A stretch of DNA of 64,000 bases, from the NCBI RefSeq assembly GCF_013618475.1, contig NZ_JABJVN010000001.1:124001-188000 (forward strand). Reading direction: 5' to 3'. Shown piece after piece: positions 17,523 through 26,230 of the stretch. The notes beneath the pieces were generated by a model. It was given only the letters and a program-made list of their open reading frames with translations. It did no database searches and was not told the origin of the DNA. Position 1 is the stretch's first letter; each line of letters begins with the position of its first letter. This stretch comes from Saccharibacillus deserti (GTDB lineage Bacteria; Bacillota; Bacilli; Paenibacillales; Paenibacillaceae). A program made the position numbers and the translations under genes.

Positions 17523-18599
17523 ATGCCGATGCGTCCGGTAACCGTCTACGATATCGCAAGGGAAGCCAATGTGTCCGTAGCCACCGTCTCCCGAGTGCTC
17601 AACAATACCGCTCCCGTCAAAAAAGAAACCCGGGAACGGATCGTCGCACTCATGCACAAGCATCAGTTTCAACCGAACGCGCTGGCACGAAGCCTGTCGC
17701 GCAAGGAGACGGGGATGATCGGATTCATTCTGCCGGATATCACCAATCCTTTTTTTCCCGAGGTGCTGTCCGGGTTCGACTACGAAGCGCGCAAATTGGG
17801 TTATACCTATTTCCTGTGCGATACGATTTCCACGAACGAAGAAAACGAGCGCCTGTACGATCGCCAATATGAACGCGAGTCCCAGTATCTAAGTCTGCTG
17901 ATGGAGAAACAGGTCGACGGCATCGTAATGATTGGCGGACGGGTGGATCTGGCCAAACCGGGCGAAGAATTGGCGCGCGAAGTCGAGGAAGCGGCCAAGC
18001 GGGTGCCGGTTCTGCTGCTCAACGGCAATCTGCCGCAGACCCATCTCAACCGGATCGCCGCCGACCAGAAGCTGGGAGCGCAGCTCGCCGTGCAGCATTT
18101 GATCGAACTGGGCCATCGGGATATTGCCGTGATCGGCGGTTATGCCAAGATGACCAATACCCAGCAGCGGCTGCTCGGCTTCCGTACCGCAGTGAAGGAA
18201 GCGGGACTGAACGTACGCAAGGAGTGGGTACTGACCGAAGGGTTTTCCGTGCAAAAAGGCCAGGAATTCGCTTCGCGCCTTCTGGGGGCGAAGCGCCGTC
18301 CGTCGGCTATTTTCTGCATGAACGATCTGCTGGCGATCGGTGCGATCAAAGCGGCTCACCGTTTCGGGATCCGGGTGCCGGAGCAGCTGTCGATCGTCGG
18401 ATACGACGATATTCCGCAGGCGACCTACAGTATTCCGGAGCTGACGACCGTTTCGCTCCAGTCTCAGGAAATCGGCCGTCAAGCTGCGAAAACACTGGAC
18501 AAAATGATCGCCGGCAAAAAAGTTCCGCGTCTGCAGTCCATCATGCCGGAACTGATCGTACGCGAAACGACGGCCCCCTTCACGGAGCCGTCCGCCTAA
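17523..18599 (+). CDS. LacI-family transcriptional regulator
   Basis: 358 residues. The N-terminal helix-turn-helix VTVYDIAREANVSVATVSRV and hinge LARSLSRKETGMIGF are classic LacI. The rest is a periplasmic-binding-protein-like effector domain (DITNPFFPEVLSG ... SAIFCMNDLLAIGA ... SIVGYDDIPQA). Starts ATG 17523 or ATG 17529 are both possible: GGGGAAAG suits the first, AGAGG the second. An operator palindrome over its own promoter and a second before the sugar importer indicate autoregulation and control of the transporter. Effector is probably the imported sugar. Confidence 0.9.
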   Translation: MPMRPVTVYDIAREANVSVATVSRVLNNTAPVKKETRERIVALMHKHQFQPNALARSLSRKETGMIGFILPDITNPFFPEVLSGFDYEARKLGYTYFLCDTISTNEENERLYDRQYERESQYLSLLMEKQVDGIVMIGGRVDLAKPGEELAREVEEAAKRVPVLLLNGNLPQTHLNRIAADQKLGAQLAVQHLIELGHRDIAVIGGYAKMTNTQQRLLGFRTAVKEAGLNVRKEWVLTEGFSVQKGQEFASRLLGAKRRPSAIFCMNDLLAIGAIKAAHRFGIRVPEQLSIVGYDDIPQATYSIPELTTVSLQSQEIGRQAAKTLDKMIAGKKVPRLQSIMPELIVRETTAPFTEPSA

Positions 18600-18617
18600 A
18601 AAATATTGCGAAAAATA

Positions 18618-18646
18618 TTGACAACAGCAGAAACAGGGATTATTCT
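18618..18646 (+). promoter_or_regulatory. Promoter of the LplBCA-type sugar importer operon
   Basis: TTGACA (18618-18623), 17-base spacer, TATTCT (18641-18646). Transcription from here would begin near 18653 and give a leader of about 320 bases containing operator 2 and a structured RNA. Confidence 0.65.
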
Positions 18647-18681
18647 GATTTCAAAAGAAAGCCCTTACATTCTGGTTTTGG

Positions 18682-18697
18682 ATGAAACGGGTTTCAC
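18682..18697. promoter_or_regulatory. LacI-type operator 2 (importer operon)
   Basis: ATGAAACGGGTTTCAC, which differs from a perfect ATGAAAC - GG - GTTTCAT palindrome by one base and matches operator 1 in both arms. It lies downstream of the promoter, so the repressor would act as a roadblock. A lone half-site GGTTTCAT occurs at 18925-18932. Confidence 0.7.
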
Positions 18698-18713
18698 TAA
18701 AAGTCGCCGTACT

Positions 18714-18905
18714 GGTACCTTGTTAACTCTTAATCCGAGGTTTACGTTCTCTTCAAACGCACACGCTTTAGGTGCGTTTGAAGAGGGCGTAACCTTACCT
18801 CTAGCGTTGACAAGGTACTAACAGGGAGCTATCCGGGAATATCGCTTAAACTCGTATTTTAAGTATGAGAAGAACGCATAAACCTGACAAGATAGGTCCC
18901 TTTTT
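18714..18905 (+). ncRNA. Structured leader RNA of unknown class, copy 1, with terminator-like 3' stem
   Basis: Helix P1 pairs 18714-18727 with 18806-18819 (14 pairs, two G-U). P2 pairs AGGTTTACG (18738-18746) with CGTAACCT (18788-18795), one bulged T. P3 pairs 18749-18762 with 18772-18785 (14 perfect pairs). A hairpin CTCGTA / TATGAG follows. Then GGGAGCTATC (18824-18833) can pair with GATAGGTCCC (18891-18900) just before TTTTT. The strands around P2 match a second element at 54035-54140, while the helices differ by compensation. It lies in the 5' leader of the sugar importer, so a riboswitch or attenuator is plausible. No known class was recognised. Confidence 0.6.
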
Positions 18906-18973
18906 ACGGCTGCAAAAATGTAATCGGTTTCATAATTGGACGTTCTCGTCGACCTGAGAAGGAGGGGATTGCA

Positions 18974-19942
18974 TTGTCCGTATTGACCGAGAAAGAAAGT
19001 ACCCTGGAGCTGGAGAATCGGCGGGCGGGTTCCTGGTGGAAAAAGTTCAGGAACAACCGCACGCTGCTCATCATGTGTCTGCCCGCCATTGTCTTTTTCG
19101 TCATCTTCGCGTACCTGCCGATGCCGGGGCTGTATCTGGCATTCATCAAGTACAACTACTCGGACGGTATTTTTAACAGCCCGTTCGTCGGGTTCGAAAA
19201 CTTCCGTTTCCTCGTGATCACGGGGGACTTGTGGAAGCTCACCTTCAACACCGTCGCGTACAACCTGGCGTTTATCCTGCTGGGCAACGTGCTGCAGATC
19301 GCGGTGGCGGTGCTGCTCAACGAACTCAAAGGCAAGTGGTTCAAAAAGATTTCCCAGACGCTTATGTTCCTGCCCCACTTTATCTCCGCCGTTCTGATCG
19401 GCCTGATCGCCTACAACATCCTCAGCTACGACTACGGCCTGCTCAACGGAATTCTTCAAGCCCTCGGCATGGAACCGCTCAAAGTCTATTCGACTCCGAA
19501 CGCGTGGCCGTTCATCATCGTGCTTACCTATCTCTGGCAGGCGACAGGCTACGGATCGATCATTTATTTCGCCGCCATCATGGGACTCGACAACGAAGTG
19601 GTGGAAGCGTCGGAAATCGACGGAGCGAACGCTTTCCAGCGTATCCGCCATATCGTGCTTCCGTGGCTCAAACCGACGTTTATCATTCTGCTGCTCTTCT
19701 CGCTCGGAGGCGTGCTCAAAGGCAACTTCGGACTCATCTACAACCTGGTCGGAGCCAACAATACGGCGCTGTACGCGACTACCGATATTATCGAGACGTA
19801 CGTGTTCCGTTCGCTGATGACCAACTTCAACTTCTCGCTCGGCAGCGCGGTCAGTTTGTACCAGTCGTTGTTCGGCTTTGCGATCGTATTGACGGCCAAC
19901 TGGCTGGTTCGCAAATTCTCGCCGGAGAATTCGCTCTTTTAG
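18974..19942 (+). CDS. Sugar ABC transporter permease (LplB/YtcQ-partner type)
   Basis: 322 residues with six membrane helices and the EAA loop EASEIDGANAFQRIRHIVLP. The protein family (LplB) serves importers for complex oligosaccharides whose ATPase is shared and encoded elsewhere. The start is TTG 18974, chosen because GGAGGGG (18961-18967) precedes it at proper distance. It is the first gene of a three-gene operon and sits behind a long regulated leader. Confidence 0.9.
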   Translation: MSVLTEKESTLELENRRAGSWWKKFRNNRTLLIMCLPAIVFFVIFAYLPMPGLYLAFIKYNYSDGIFNSPFVGFENFRFLVITGDLWKLTFNTVAYNLAFILLGNVLQIAVAVLLNELKGKWFKKISQTLMFLPHFISAVLIGLIAYNILSYDYGLLNGILQALGMEPLKVYSTPNAWPFIIVLTYLWQATGYGSIIYFAAIMGLDNEVVEASEIDGANAFQRIRHIVLPWLKPTFIILLLFSLGGVLKGNFGLIYNLVGANNTALYATTDIIETYVFRSLMTNFNFSLGSAVSLYQSLFGFAIVLTANWLVRKFSPENSLF

Positions 19943-19960
19943 GAAAAGGAGGAGTATACG

Positions 19961-20881
19961 ATGGGCGTTATGGATGAAGAAAGGGTCAGCACCCGAAAAA
20001 CGACGGATCGAAGCAGTATCATCATTCGCGCAATCAGTTATGTCTGTATCGGCGGGTTCGCGCTCTGCTGCCTGCTGCCGTTCCTGCTCGTACTCGGCAC
20101 TTCGTTTACTTCGGAAGCTGCCGTCAAACAAAGCGGCTTCAACTTCTGGCCCAAAGAATTCAGTACGTTCGCTTACCGGATCGTGCTGGAGAACCCGACA
20201 CAGATTCTCGGTTCGTACCTCGTGACGATCGGCATCACGGTGACGGGGACCGCCGCAGGCCTGCTGATCGTGGCCATGACCGGCTACGCGCTGCAGCGTC
20301 CCGACTTTATTTTCCGCAACAAAATTTCGTTCTTCATCTACTTCACGACTTTGTTCTCCGGGGGATTGGTCCCGTTCTATCTCCTCATCACCCAGTATCT
20401 GCACCTCAAAGACAATTATCTGGCGGTTCTGCTGCCGGGGCTGCTCAGTCCGTTCCTGATTATCATGATGAAAAGTTTCGTCCGTTCTATCCCGCATGCG
20501 ATTACCGAATCGGCCAAAATCGACGGTGCCGGCGATTTCACGATCTTCGTCAAGCTGATCCTGCCGATGACGACGCCTGCACTGGCCACGATCGGCTTGT
20601 TTATCGCTCTCGGCTACTGGAACGAATGGTACAACTCCATGCTGTTCCTGTCTTCGGATATGGAATTCAGGCCGCTTCAGCTGTATCTGTACAATGTGGT
20701 CACCAAAGCCGACGCCATCCGCAACTCCGCGGCCGCTTCCAACGTACCGCTCAGCGACGTGCCGATCGAGACCATGAAGATGGCAATCGCGGTCATCGCT
20801 ACAGGGCCGGTCATTCTGTTCTACCCGTTCGTACAGCGTTACTTCATCAAGGGCATTACGGTAGGAGCGGTCAAAGGCTGA
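19961..20881 (+). CDS. Sugar ABC transporter permease (LplC/YtcP type)
   Basis: 306 residues, six predicted membrane segments and the EAA loop ESAKIDGAGDFTIFVKLILP. It forms the membrane channel with the preceding permease. AAAGGAGG before ATG 19961 is strong. No ATP-binding gene is in the operon, as usual for this family, so an MsmX-type ATPase encoded elsewhere is expected. Confidence 0.9.
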   Translation: MGVMDEERVSTRKTTDRSSIIIRAISYVCIGGFALCCLLPFLLVLGTSFTSEAAVKQSGFNFWPKEFSTFAYRIVLENPTQILGSYLVTIGITVTGTAAGLLIVAMTGYALQRPDFIFRNKISFFIYFTTLFSGGLVPFYLLITQYLHLKDNYLAVLLPGLLSPFLIIMMKSFVRSIPHAITESAKIDGAGDFTIFVKLILPMTTPALATIGLFIALGYWNEWYNSMLFLSSDMEFRPLQLYLYNVVTKADAIRNSAAASNVPLSDVPIETMKMAIAVIATGPVILFYPFVQRYFIKGITVGAVKG

Positions 20882-21019
20882 TCGTTTCCCGTCACATAGG
20901 CCGTGTTTCGAAAGGGTACAGCGCGGATTCCTGCAGCGGTGCACCGTTCGGGGAACAGCCGTAAGCCAGCCGATTTGAAAAGTTTGGCCACCACCAAATG
21001 GTTCGAAGGGGGTATACAG

Positions 21020-22597
21020 ATGTTGAGATGGAAAAAGGGATGGGCACTGCTGATGGCGGCGATGCTGGTTGTGCTGACAGCCTGCGGAGGAAGCGGGGGC
21101 GGAGACGGAGGGACAAGCGCTTCGGGCGGAACGACGGCCGACGGCAAACCCGATACGTCGAAGTTCGTGAAGATCAGCTACGTGGTGCTCGGCGACAAAC
21201 CTCAGAACGGCCAGTTCGAAGCGGTGATGGACAAAGTCAACGTCATCATGAAAGAAAAAATCAATGCCGAACTGGAATGGAAATGGGTCGAGTGGGCGGA
21301 TTGGCAGACCAAATACAATCTGCTGCTGGCATCCGGCGAACCGGTCGACCTGATTACGATCGGAACGGATTGGCTGGATACGTGGGCGAATGCGCAGCGC
21401 GGAGCGTTCATGAATCTGGACGAACTGCTGCCGACCTATGCGCCGGAGACATGGAAATCGATTCCGGAAGAAGACTGGAACGAAAGCAAATACAACGACA
21501 AGATCGTTCTGATTCCTGAAAACGATTACACGCAGTGGGTCAACCACGGGTTCTTTTACCGCGGCGATTGGGCCAAAGAAGCGGGAATCACCGAGCCGAT
21601 CAAGAACTGGGAACAAATCGGCGATTATCTGCAGTATATCAAAGACAACAAGCCGGACGTCGTGCCGTGGGATATGGCTTCGGGTGCCCAGACTTGGGGC
21701 GGTTATGTTCAATCGTATACGGACAACCTCGATCTGCCGATCTCGACCGGCTATATGCCGATCTTCACCGCCGTATCGAACGACGAGAAATACACGGTAG
21801 CCGAGCCGGTATTCAGCGATACGCTGGTCGATTACGCGACGATGATGAAAGATTGGGCGGACAAAGGGTTCTGGCGCGAAGATGCCCTGAACAACAAAAA
21901 CGATAACCGCGTCGCGCTCAAAGCCGGCCTGTCCGGTATGGACCAGCATCATACGCAGACCTTCTCGGGACTTCGCGTCGAAATGGACAAAGCGCAGCCG
22001 GGTTCGGAACTGCAAATGTTCGCTTTCAACACAACGGGCGGAAAAAACCTGATGGAGCTGTCGATCACGCACGGCGGCACCTCGCTCGGCGCGCACAGCA
22101 AGAATCCGGAACGCGCCCTGATGGCTTATGACCTGATCCGCAACAACGAAGAAATCTACCACCTGCTCAACTACGGTCTCGAAGGCGTGCAGTACGAAAT
22201 CAAAGACGGTAAACGTACGCGTCCGGCCGGCTACGAAGAAGCGCGCGATCAATTCTACTCCGACTTCTGGGGCGGCCGCGTGGACAAGTTCGAAATTCCG
22301 AGCGATACGACCTGGGACAAGATCGATACGGTCTATGCCGAATACGACAAGATCAAGATTCCTTATCCTTACGGCCAATTCGTCTTCGACAAGACCGCAG
22401 TCGAGAGCGAACTTACCGCTATCTCGCAGGTAGCCGGCGAGCTTGGTCCTGCCCTTAACTTCGGTAAAGTCGCCGATCCGGTTCAGGCCGTCGAAGAATT
22501 CCGCGCCAAGCTCAAGACGGCCGGATACGACAAAGTCAAAGCCGAACTGCAGAAACAGCTCGATGCGTACAAAGTGAAGATGGAAGCGCAGCAGTAA
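21020..22597 (+). CDS. Sugar ABC transporter substrate-binding lipoprotein (LplA type)
   Basis: 525 residues. Signal peptide MLRWKKGWALLMAAMLVVL ends in the lipobox LTAC followed by a Gly/Ser linker, so it is anchored outside the membrane. The rest is a large SBP_bac_1-type fold with a C-terminal DUF3502-like region (about 450-525). GAAGGGGG supports ATG 21020 although the frame is open for 39 more codons upstream. Ligand is unknown; neighbouring GH127 and GH43 genes suggest an arabinose-containing oligosaccharide. Followed by a strong terminator. Confidence 0.88.
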   Translation: MLRWKKGWALLMAAMLVVLTACGGSGGGDGGTSASGGTTADGKPDTSKFVKISYVVLGDKPQNGQFEAVMDKVNVIMKEKINAELEWKWVEWADWQTKYNLLLASGEPVDLITIGTDWLDTWANAQRGAFMNLDELLPTYAPETWKSIPEEDWNESKYNDKIVLIPENDYTQWVNHGFFYRGDWAKEAGITEPIKNWEQIGDYLQYIKDNKPDVVPWDMASGAQTWGGYVQSYTDNLDLPISTGYMPIFTAVSNDEKYTVAEPVFSDTLVDYATMMKDWADKGFWREDALNNKNDNRVALKAGLSGMDQHHTQTFSGLRVEMDKAQPGSELQMFAFNTTGGKNLMELSITHGGTSLGAHSKNPERALMAYDLIRNNEEIYHLLNYGLEGVQYEIKDGKRTRPAGYEEARDQFYSDFWGGRVDKFEIPSDTTWDKIDTVYAEYDKIKIPYPYGQFVFDKTAVESELTAISQVAGELGPALNFGKVADPVQAVEEFRAKLKTAGYDKVKAELQKQLDAYKVKMEAQQ

Positions 22598-22661
22598 AGG
22601 CGCGAGCTTTTACCCTGGACGAAGCGGAGAAATCCAATCGACCGTTGCATGCGATCCGAAG

Positions 22662-22705
22662 AAACCCTCGACTGTCCAATCGGCAGTCGAGGGTTTCTTT
22701 TTTTT
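22662..22705. terminator. Bidirectional terminator between the importer operon and DUF1349
   Basis: Stem AAACCCTCGACTG / CAGTCGAGGGTTT with a nine-base loop followed by a long T tract on the plus strand. Convergent genes flank it. Confidence 0.88.
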
Positions 22706-22733
22706 ATATTCGGTTTCGGTTTGCGGTTCGGGA

Positions 22734-23339
22734 TCAGATTCCGGCCCGAATGTTTTTGACCGTCTTGGCTTCCAGTGAAAAGTCCGAATAGATACGTTCT
22801 CCGCCTTGTCCGGTCGGGGCTTGCGGCACGAATCCGACTTTAACCGTATCGCCGGCAGGCAGCGTGAAGTAGCGAAGCATATCGTAGCGAATTCCGTCTG
22901 CCGAATAGTGGAACGCGAACGACGGGCCGACGCGCGCGATCTGAAGCCAGGCCTGCTTGCCGTCCAGATTGCTGCCGTTGGCATCGTCGGATACTTGATT
23001 GGTAACGACGCTGACCACCGCATTCGTTTCGAAATCGGTACGCTCGAAGCAGAGTTTGGCCCAGATGTTCAAGTCCTGCATGACCATGACCGAAGCGGAA
23101 TCATAGACGTCATTGAAGTCGTGTTCGACTTTGACCCGCATCACAAAATCGCCTTCCGCTTCCGTGTAGAAGAAAGGAGCGTTAGTGAGCGATTCGGGAA
23201 TCGTCCCTTCTTCGGAAGCGTTCCCATGATTGCAGAAAAAATCACTGTTCGCGGGAGCTTCCAGAACGATTCGATGCTCTTCGAAACGGATCCTGCTTTC
23301 GTTCAACCAGCGGAAATGTTGGAAATCGGACGGATTCAA
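22734..23339 (-). CDS. DUF1349 (concanavalin-like) protein
   Basis: 201 residues, matching the DUF1349 family, a beta-sandwich related to carbohydrate-binding lectins. Recognisable segments are FRWLNESRI at the start, TNAPFFYTEAEGDFVMRVKV, SVMVMQDLNIWAKLCFE and ARVGPSFAFHYSADG. The start is TTG 23339: AAAGGAGG lies eight bases upstream, whereas the longer open frame has no such site. Function is unknown; family members sit near glycoside hydrolases. It is convergent with the sugar importer operon. Confidence 0.82.
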   Translation of the reverse strand: MNPSDFQHFRWLNESRIRFEEHRIVLEAPANSDFFCNHGNASEEGTIPESLTNAPFFYTEAEGDFVMRVKVEHDFNDVYDSASVMVMQDLNIWAKLCFERTDFETNAVVSVVTNQVSDDANGSNLDGKQAWLQIARVGPSFAFHYSADGIRYDMLRYFTLPAGDTVKVGFVPQAPTGQGGERIYSDFSLEAKTVKNIRAGI

Positions 23340-23515
23340 ACGGAATTCCTCCTTTATGTAATCCTGATTGGAGAAGCTTCCCGTCAAGGAACGTTTCTCT
23401 CTATGATTATACCACCTATTATGATAGTTTAGATTTCGGACCGAACATCAAATGGAGGAGAGCGGGAATTTCGAATACATATCGGTCCATATTCGGAGTT
23501 TCTTCGTGAAGAACT

Positions 23516-24044
23516 ATGGTTACTTTGCTGCTTATTCTAATTTATTTGGCTTTTATCGGACTGGGGCTGCCCGATTCGCTAGCTGGGAAGCGCTTGGCGG
23601 GTGACAAAGCTGGAATTGAACGCAACGACAGAGATGGCCGGAATTATCCCGTTTGTCGTCTCTTTATGTACGGTTGCTTCCAGCCTGCTGGCCAACAAAC
23701 CGCTCTACCGGTTTGGAACGGGCAAAGCGGTGGCTGTCAGTATTTTGTCGACGGCGCTTGCGCTTGTTTGGTATTCGATTGTCCCGAATTTCGCGCTGCT
23801 GATCGTCGGGGCGGTCCTGCTCGGATTCGGCGCAGGCGCGGTCGATGCGGCTCCCAGCAATTACGTGGCACTGCATTTCAAAGCCAAGCATATGAGCTGG
23901 CTGCACTGCTTCTGGGGAGTCGGCGCAACGGCGGGTCCGCTGCTGGTAGGTCTCGTTGCCGGATCGCTTGGCATGGCCATGATGCCCGTAGTCTTCCTGA
24001 TCTTGTTCGCGGCCATGTTTGTTTCGTCAATATTGATGCGATAA
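23516..24044 (+). pseudogene. MFS transporter remnant: frameshift plus internal deletion
   Basis: The first 22 codons (MVTLLLILIYLAFIGLGLPDSL) are a typical MFS TM1. A shift near 23580 moves to another frame that continues GSAW and then TM2-TM4 (MAGIIPFVVSLCTVASSLLA ... LLGFGAGAVDAAPSNYVALH). After WGVGATAGPLLVGLVAG the frame joins directly to a final membrane helix and stops, giving about 175 codons against roughly 390 in the family. Most of helices 5-11 is missing. It cannot be a working transporter. Confidence 0.8.
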
Positions 24045-24081
24045 CCGCGAAGAAGCCCGACATTCGCGCATAGACATAGAG

Positions 24082-24118
24082 ATGGCCTCGATTCCCGCAG
24101 CGGATTCGGGGCTTTTTG
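24082..24118 (+). terminator. Imperfect intrinsic terminator
   Basis: An imperfect stem (GCCTCGATTCC against CGGATTCGGGGC) followed by TTTTT, between the MFS remnant and the ABC exporter. Confidence 0.5.
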
Positions 24119-24180
24119 ATCGACGCTTTTTTGAAAATGAACTGCAGCTCCCTTAAGATGGGGAAGGAGGAGATGAATTT

Positions 24181-25056
24181 ATGAACATGACGAAAACGGC
24201 AGCCGATCCGCTGCTGAAACTGGAACAAGTCAGCAAGATTTACGGTTCAAAGAAAGTATTGAACGGGATTTCGCTGATCCTGTACCGGGGAGAGAGTCTG
24301 ATTCTGCGCGGCGGCAACGGTTCCGGCAAGAGTACGCTGCTCAAGCTGATTGCCGGACTTATTCCGGCCAGTACAGGCAGAGCGGCAGGCGCGGCGCCCG
24401 GACTGCGTATCGGGTTCGCGCCGGACCGGCTGCCGAAGCTGCGCATGACATCCGAAGAATATTTGATGCATATGGGCCGGATCGCCGGCATGGCAAAAGC
24501 TTCCGCAGCCGAGCGGATCGAAGAGCTGCATACGCTTCTGGAACTGCCTTCGGGCAGCCGGTCGATGCTGATCCATTATTCCAAAGGCATGCTGCAAAAA
24601 GTGAATGTGATGCAGGCCTGCCTGGCCGAACCCGGCCTGCTTCTGCTGGATGAGCCGTTCTCGGGTCTGGATGTCAACGCTTCGGATAAACTGCTGGCTC
24701 TGCTGCACGGTCTCCGGGTGAACGGGACGGCGATCGTCACCTCGCTGCATGACCCGCTGCCCTCCTGGGAAAGCGTGAGTACCACGTACCGGCTGCACGA
24801 AGGGCGCCTTATTCCGAACGAGAGCAGCCAAAGCGGCGAGCCGCACACGGAATCCGCTTTTTACGAGTTGGACGGGCTGCTGCCGGAATCCGCGCGTTCC
24901 GTTCTGGCCGGACACTTCCCGGATATAGCTTGGACAGCGGCCGGACAGGCGGTGTGCTGCCGGATTCCGCCTGTCGACTGCCAAGCGTTTCTGCATGAAT
25001 TCTGGCAGGCGGAAGGGACCGTATTGTCGCTGAATCGGAAGGAGGAAAGCCGGTGA
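24181..25056 (+). CDS. ABC transporter ATP-binding protein (two-gene exporter)
   Basis: 291 residues. Walker A GGNGSGKST, signature HYSKGMLQK (a degenerate LSGGQ), Walker B LLLLDEPFSGLD and the switch SLHDP are present. About 75 extra residues follow the nucleotide-binding domain. The permease starts within its last codons (GTG overlapping TGA). Architecture resembles CcmA/YhaQ-type exporters of unknown substrate. AAGGAGGAG supports the ATG at 24181. Confidence 0.85.
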   Translation: MNMTKTAADPLLKLEQVSKIYGSKKVLNGISLILYRGESLILRGGNGSGKSTLLKLIAGLIPASTGRAAGAAPGLRIGFAPDRLPKLRMTSEEYLMHMGRIAGMAKASAAERIEELHTLLELPSGSRSMLIHYSKGMLQKVNVMQACLAEPGLLLLDEPFSGLDVNASDKLLALLHGLRVNGTAIVTSLHDPLPSWESVSTTYRLHEGRLIPNESSQSGEPHTESAFYELDGLLPESARSVLAGHFPDIAWTAAGQAVCCRIPPVDCQAFLHEFWQAEGTVLSLNRKEESR

Positions 25057-25772
25057 TCGCAATGCTGGAGTATGTGCACCGCTGCTTTATGCGTTCTTAC
25101 CGATACGGAGCGCCGACAGTCATTTACATAGGCATCCTTCTGCTGATCTACAGCATGGGCAATAATGCGATTATGGACAGCTATGCGTTTACGTCTTCGA
25201 TGCTGTTCGTCGCCGCGGCGGCGATCGGAAGTCTGGTGATCGATGTCGAAGCCTTCAATCAGGAGATGGCGACGACGCTGCATGCCCGCAGTCTGGTTCG
25301 GCTGAGCGCCGCCAAACTGATTTACGGTTGGATGTTCGCTTCGGTACTCGGTTTATTTGCCGTGCTGTACCCGGCCCTGCTCGGCCGGTTCGAACGGCTG
25401 CCAAGTGTCGAGGAACTGACGATGGGTCTGCTGTACCATGTCTTCTTGGCCGGACTCGGAGTTTCGCTCGCCGGCTGGTTCAGCGTCAAGCTGTTCGAGT
25501 CGCGCTTCTATGCGATGCTGGGGTTGTGCATCTGGATTGCGCTGGCTTTTGGCGCGCGCGGTATCGCCCATGCGCTTCCGGACGGCTGGAGCTGGATCAC
25601 CTACCTGCTGCCGCCTATCCAATTGACGCTGCATGCGCTTATGTTCTACGACGGACTGTCGGCCGGAGCCAAATGGATGCCGCTCGGCGCCTTGCTGCTG
25701 TATGCGGGAATCTCGGTGGGACTGCTGCTGGCTGTGCTGAACCGGCGCCGGCTCGATTATCCGGGAGAATGA
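25053..25772 (+). CDS. ABC-2-type permease partner of the preceding ATPase
   Basis: 239 residues with six hydrophobic segments and no recognisable enzymatic motif. It starts at GTG 25053, overlapping the ATPase stop by four bases, with GGAGGAAAG upstream. Translational coupling shows the two form one transporter. Substrate unknown. Confidence 0.8.
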   Translation: MIAMLEYVHRCFMRSYRYGAPTVIYIGILLLIYSMGNNAIMDSYAFTSSMLFVAAAAIGSLVIDVEAFNQEMATTLHARSLVRLSAAKLIYGWMFASVLGLFAVLYPALLGRFERLPSVEELTMGLLYHVFLAGLGVSLAGWFSVKLFESRFYAMLGLCIWIALAFGARGIAHALPDGWSWITYLLPPIQLTLHALMFYDGLSAGAKWMPLGALLLYAGISVGLLLAVLNRRRLDYPGE

Positions 25773-25817
25773 ATCTCTCCGGATTTGGTGACGGCGGCCA
25801 ACGGGATAATGGAATTC

Positions 25818-26009
25818 TAACGGAACCAGGAGACGCTTAGCGGGTATTTTGGAACGTTTGAGAATTTTAACGGATTCAGATGATGCTTAGAAGGGAATCG
25901 GGCTTGATTTTGGCGAAAAAAAGGCGATGAAAATCGGCTAAAGGAACTATGATCCGTTAAAAGTTTGAACGGGCTGGATTCGGCGCGCTAAGGGACATAT
26001 AATCCGTTA
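25818..26009. repeat. Four copies of a 23-bp intergenic repeat, TAACGGA-N11-YTTAG
   Basis: Copies at 25818-25840 and 25868-25890 are on the plus strand; copies at 25937-25959 and 25987-26009 are inverted. Each pair is spaced 50 bases start to start. The ends are conserved and the central 11 bases vary. They fill the gene-free stretch 25773-26230 together with a short tandem repeat and a terminator. Confidence 0.7.
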
Positions 26010-26010
26010 G

Positions 26011-26039
26011 CCGAGCCGAGCCGAGCCGAGCCGAGCCGG
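26011..26039. repeat. Short tandem repeat (CCGAG)5
   Basis: Five perfect CCGAG units followed by CCGGA and directly adjacent to the last 23-bp repeat. A likely slippage hotspot. Confidence 0.8.
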
Positions 26040-26120
26040 AAGGAGGCCTATTCGGCTCTTTTGCCGGCAGCGGGGGAATCGATTCAGCGCTTTGCCCGGC
26101 GTACCACTTGCCCGACAGCA

Positions 26121-26153
26121 AAAAAAGAGAGCAGACTAATGTCTGCTCTTTTT
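26121..26153. terminator. Bidirectional terminator, ABC exporter / HEAT protein
   Basis: Stem AGAGCAGAC / GTCTGCTCT with a TAAT loop, flanked by an A tract on the left and a T tract on the right. Confidence 0.8.
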
Positions 26154-26230
26154 GGCTTGATTTATTTGGAATGCGTTTGCCGTGTTCCCGGCCGAATTTC
26201 GGATTCGCCGGTCGAGCGTAACTTGAGAGC

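Noticed and set aside
18606-18821. Short plus-strand open frame between the LacI gene and the importer
   Set aside because: It overlaps the promoter, operator and helix P1-P3 region and has no ribosome site.
18818-22378. Minus-strand open frame of about 1,190 codons opposite the sugar importer
   Set aside because: Antisense shadow of three well-supported genes; composition is that of reversed coding sequence.
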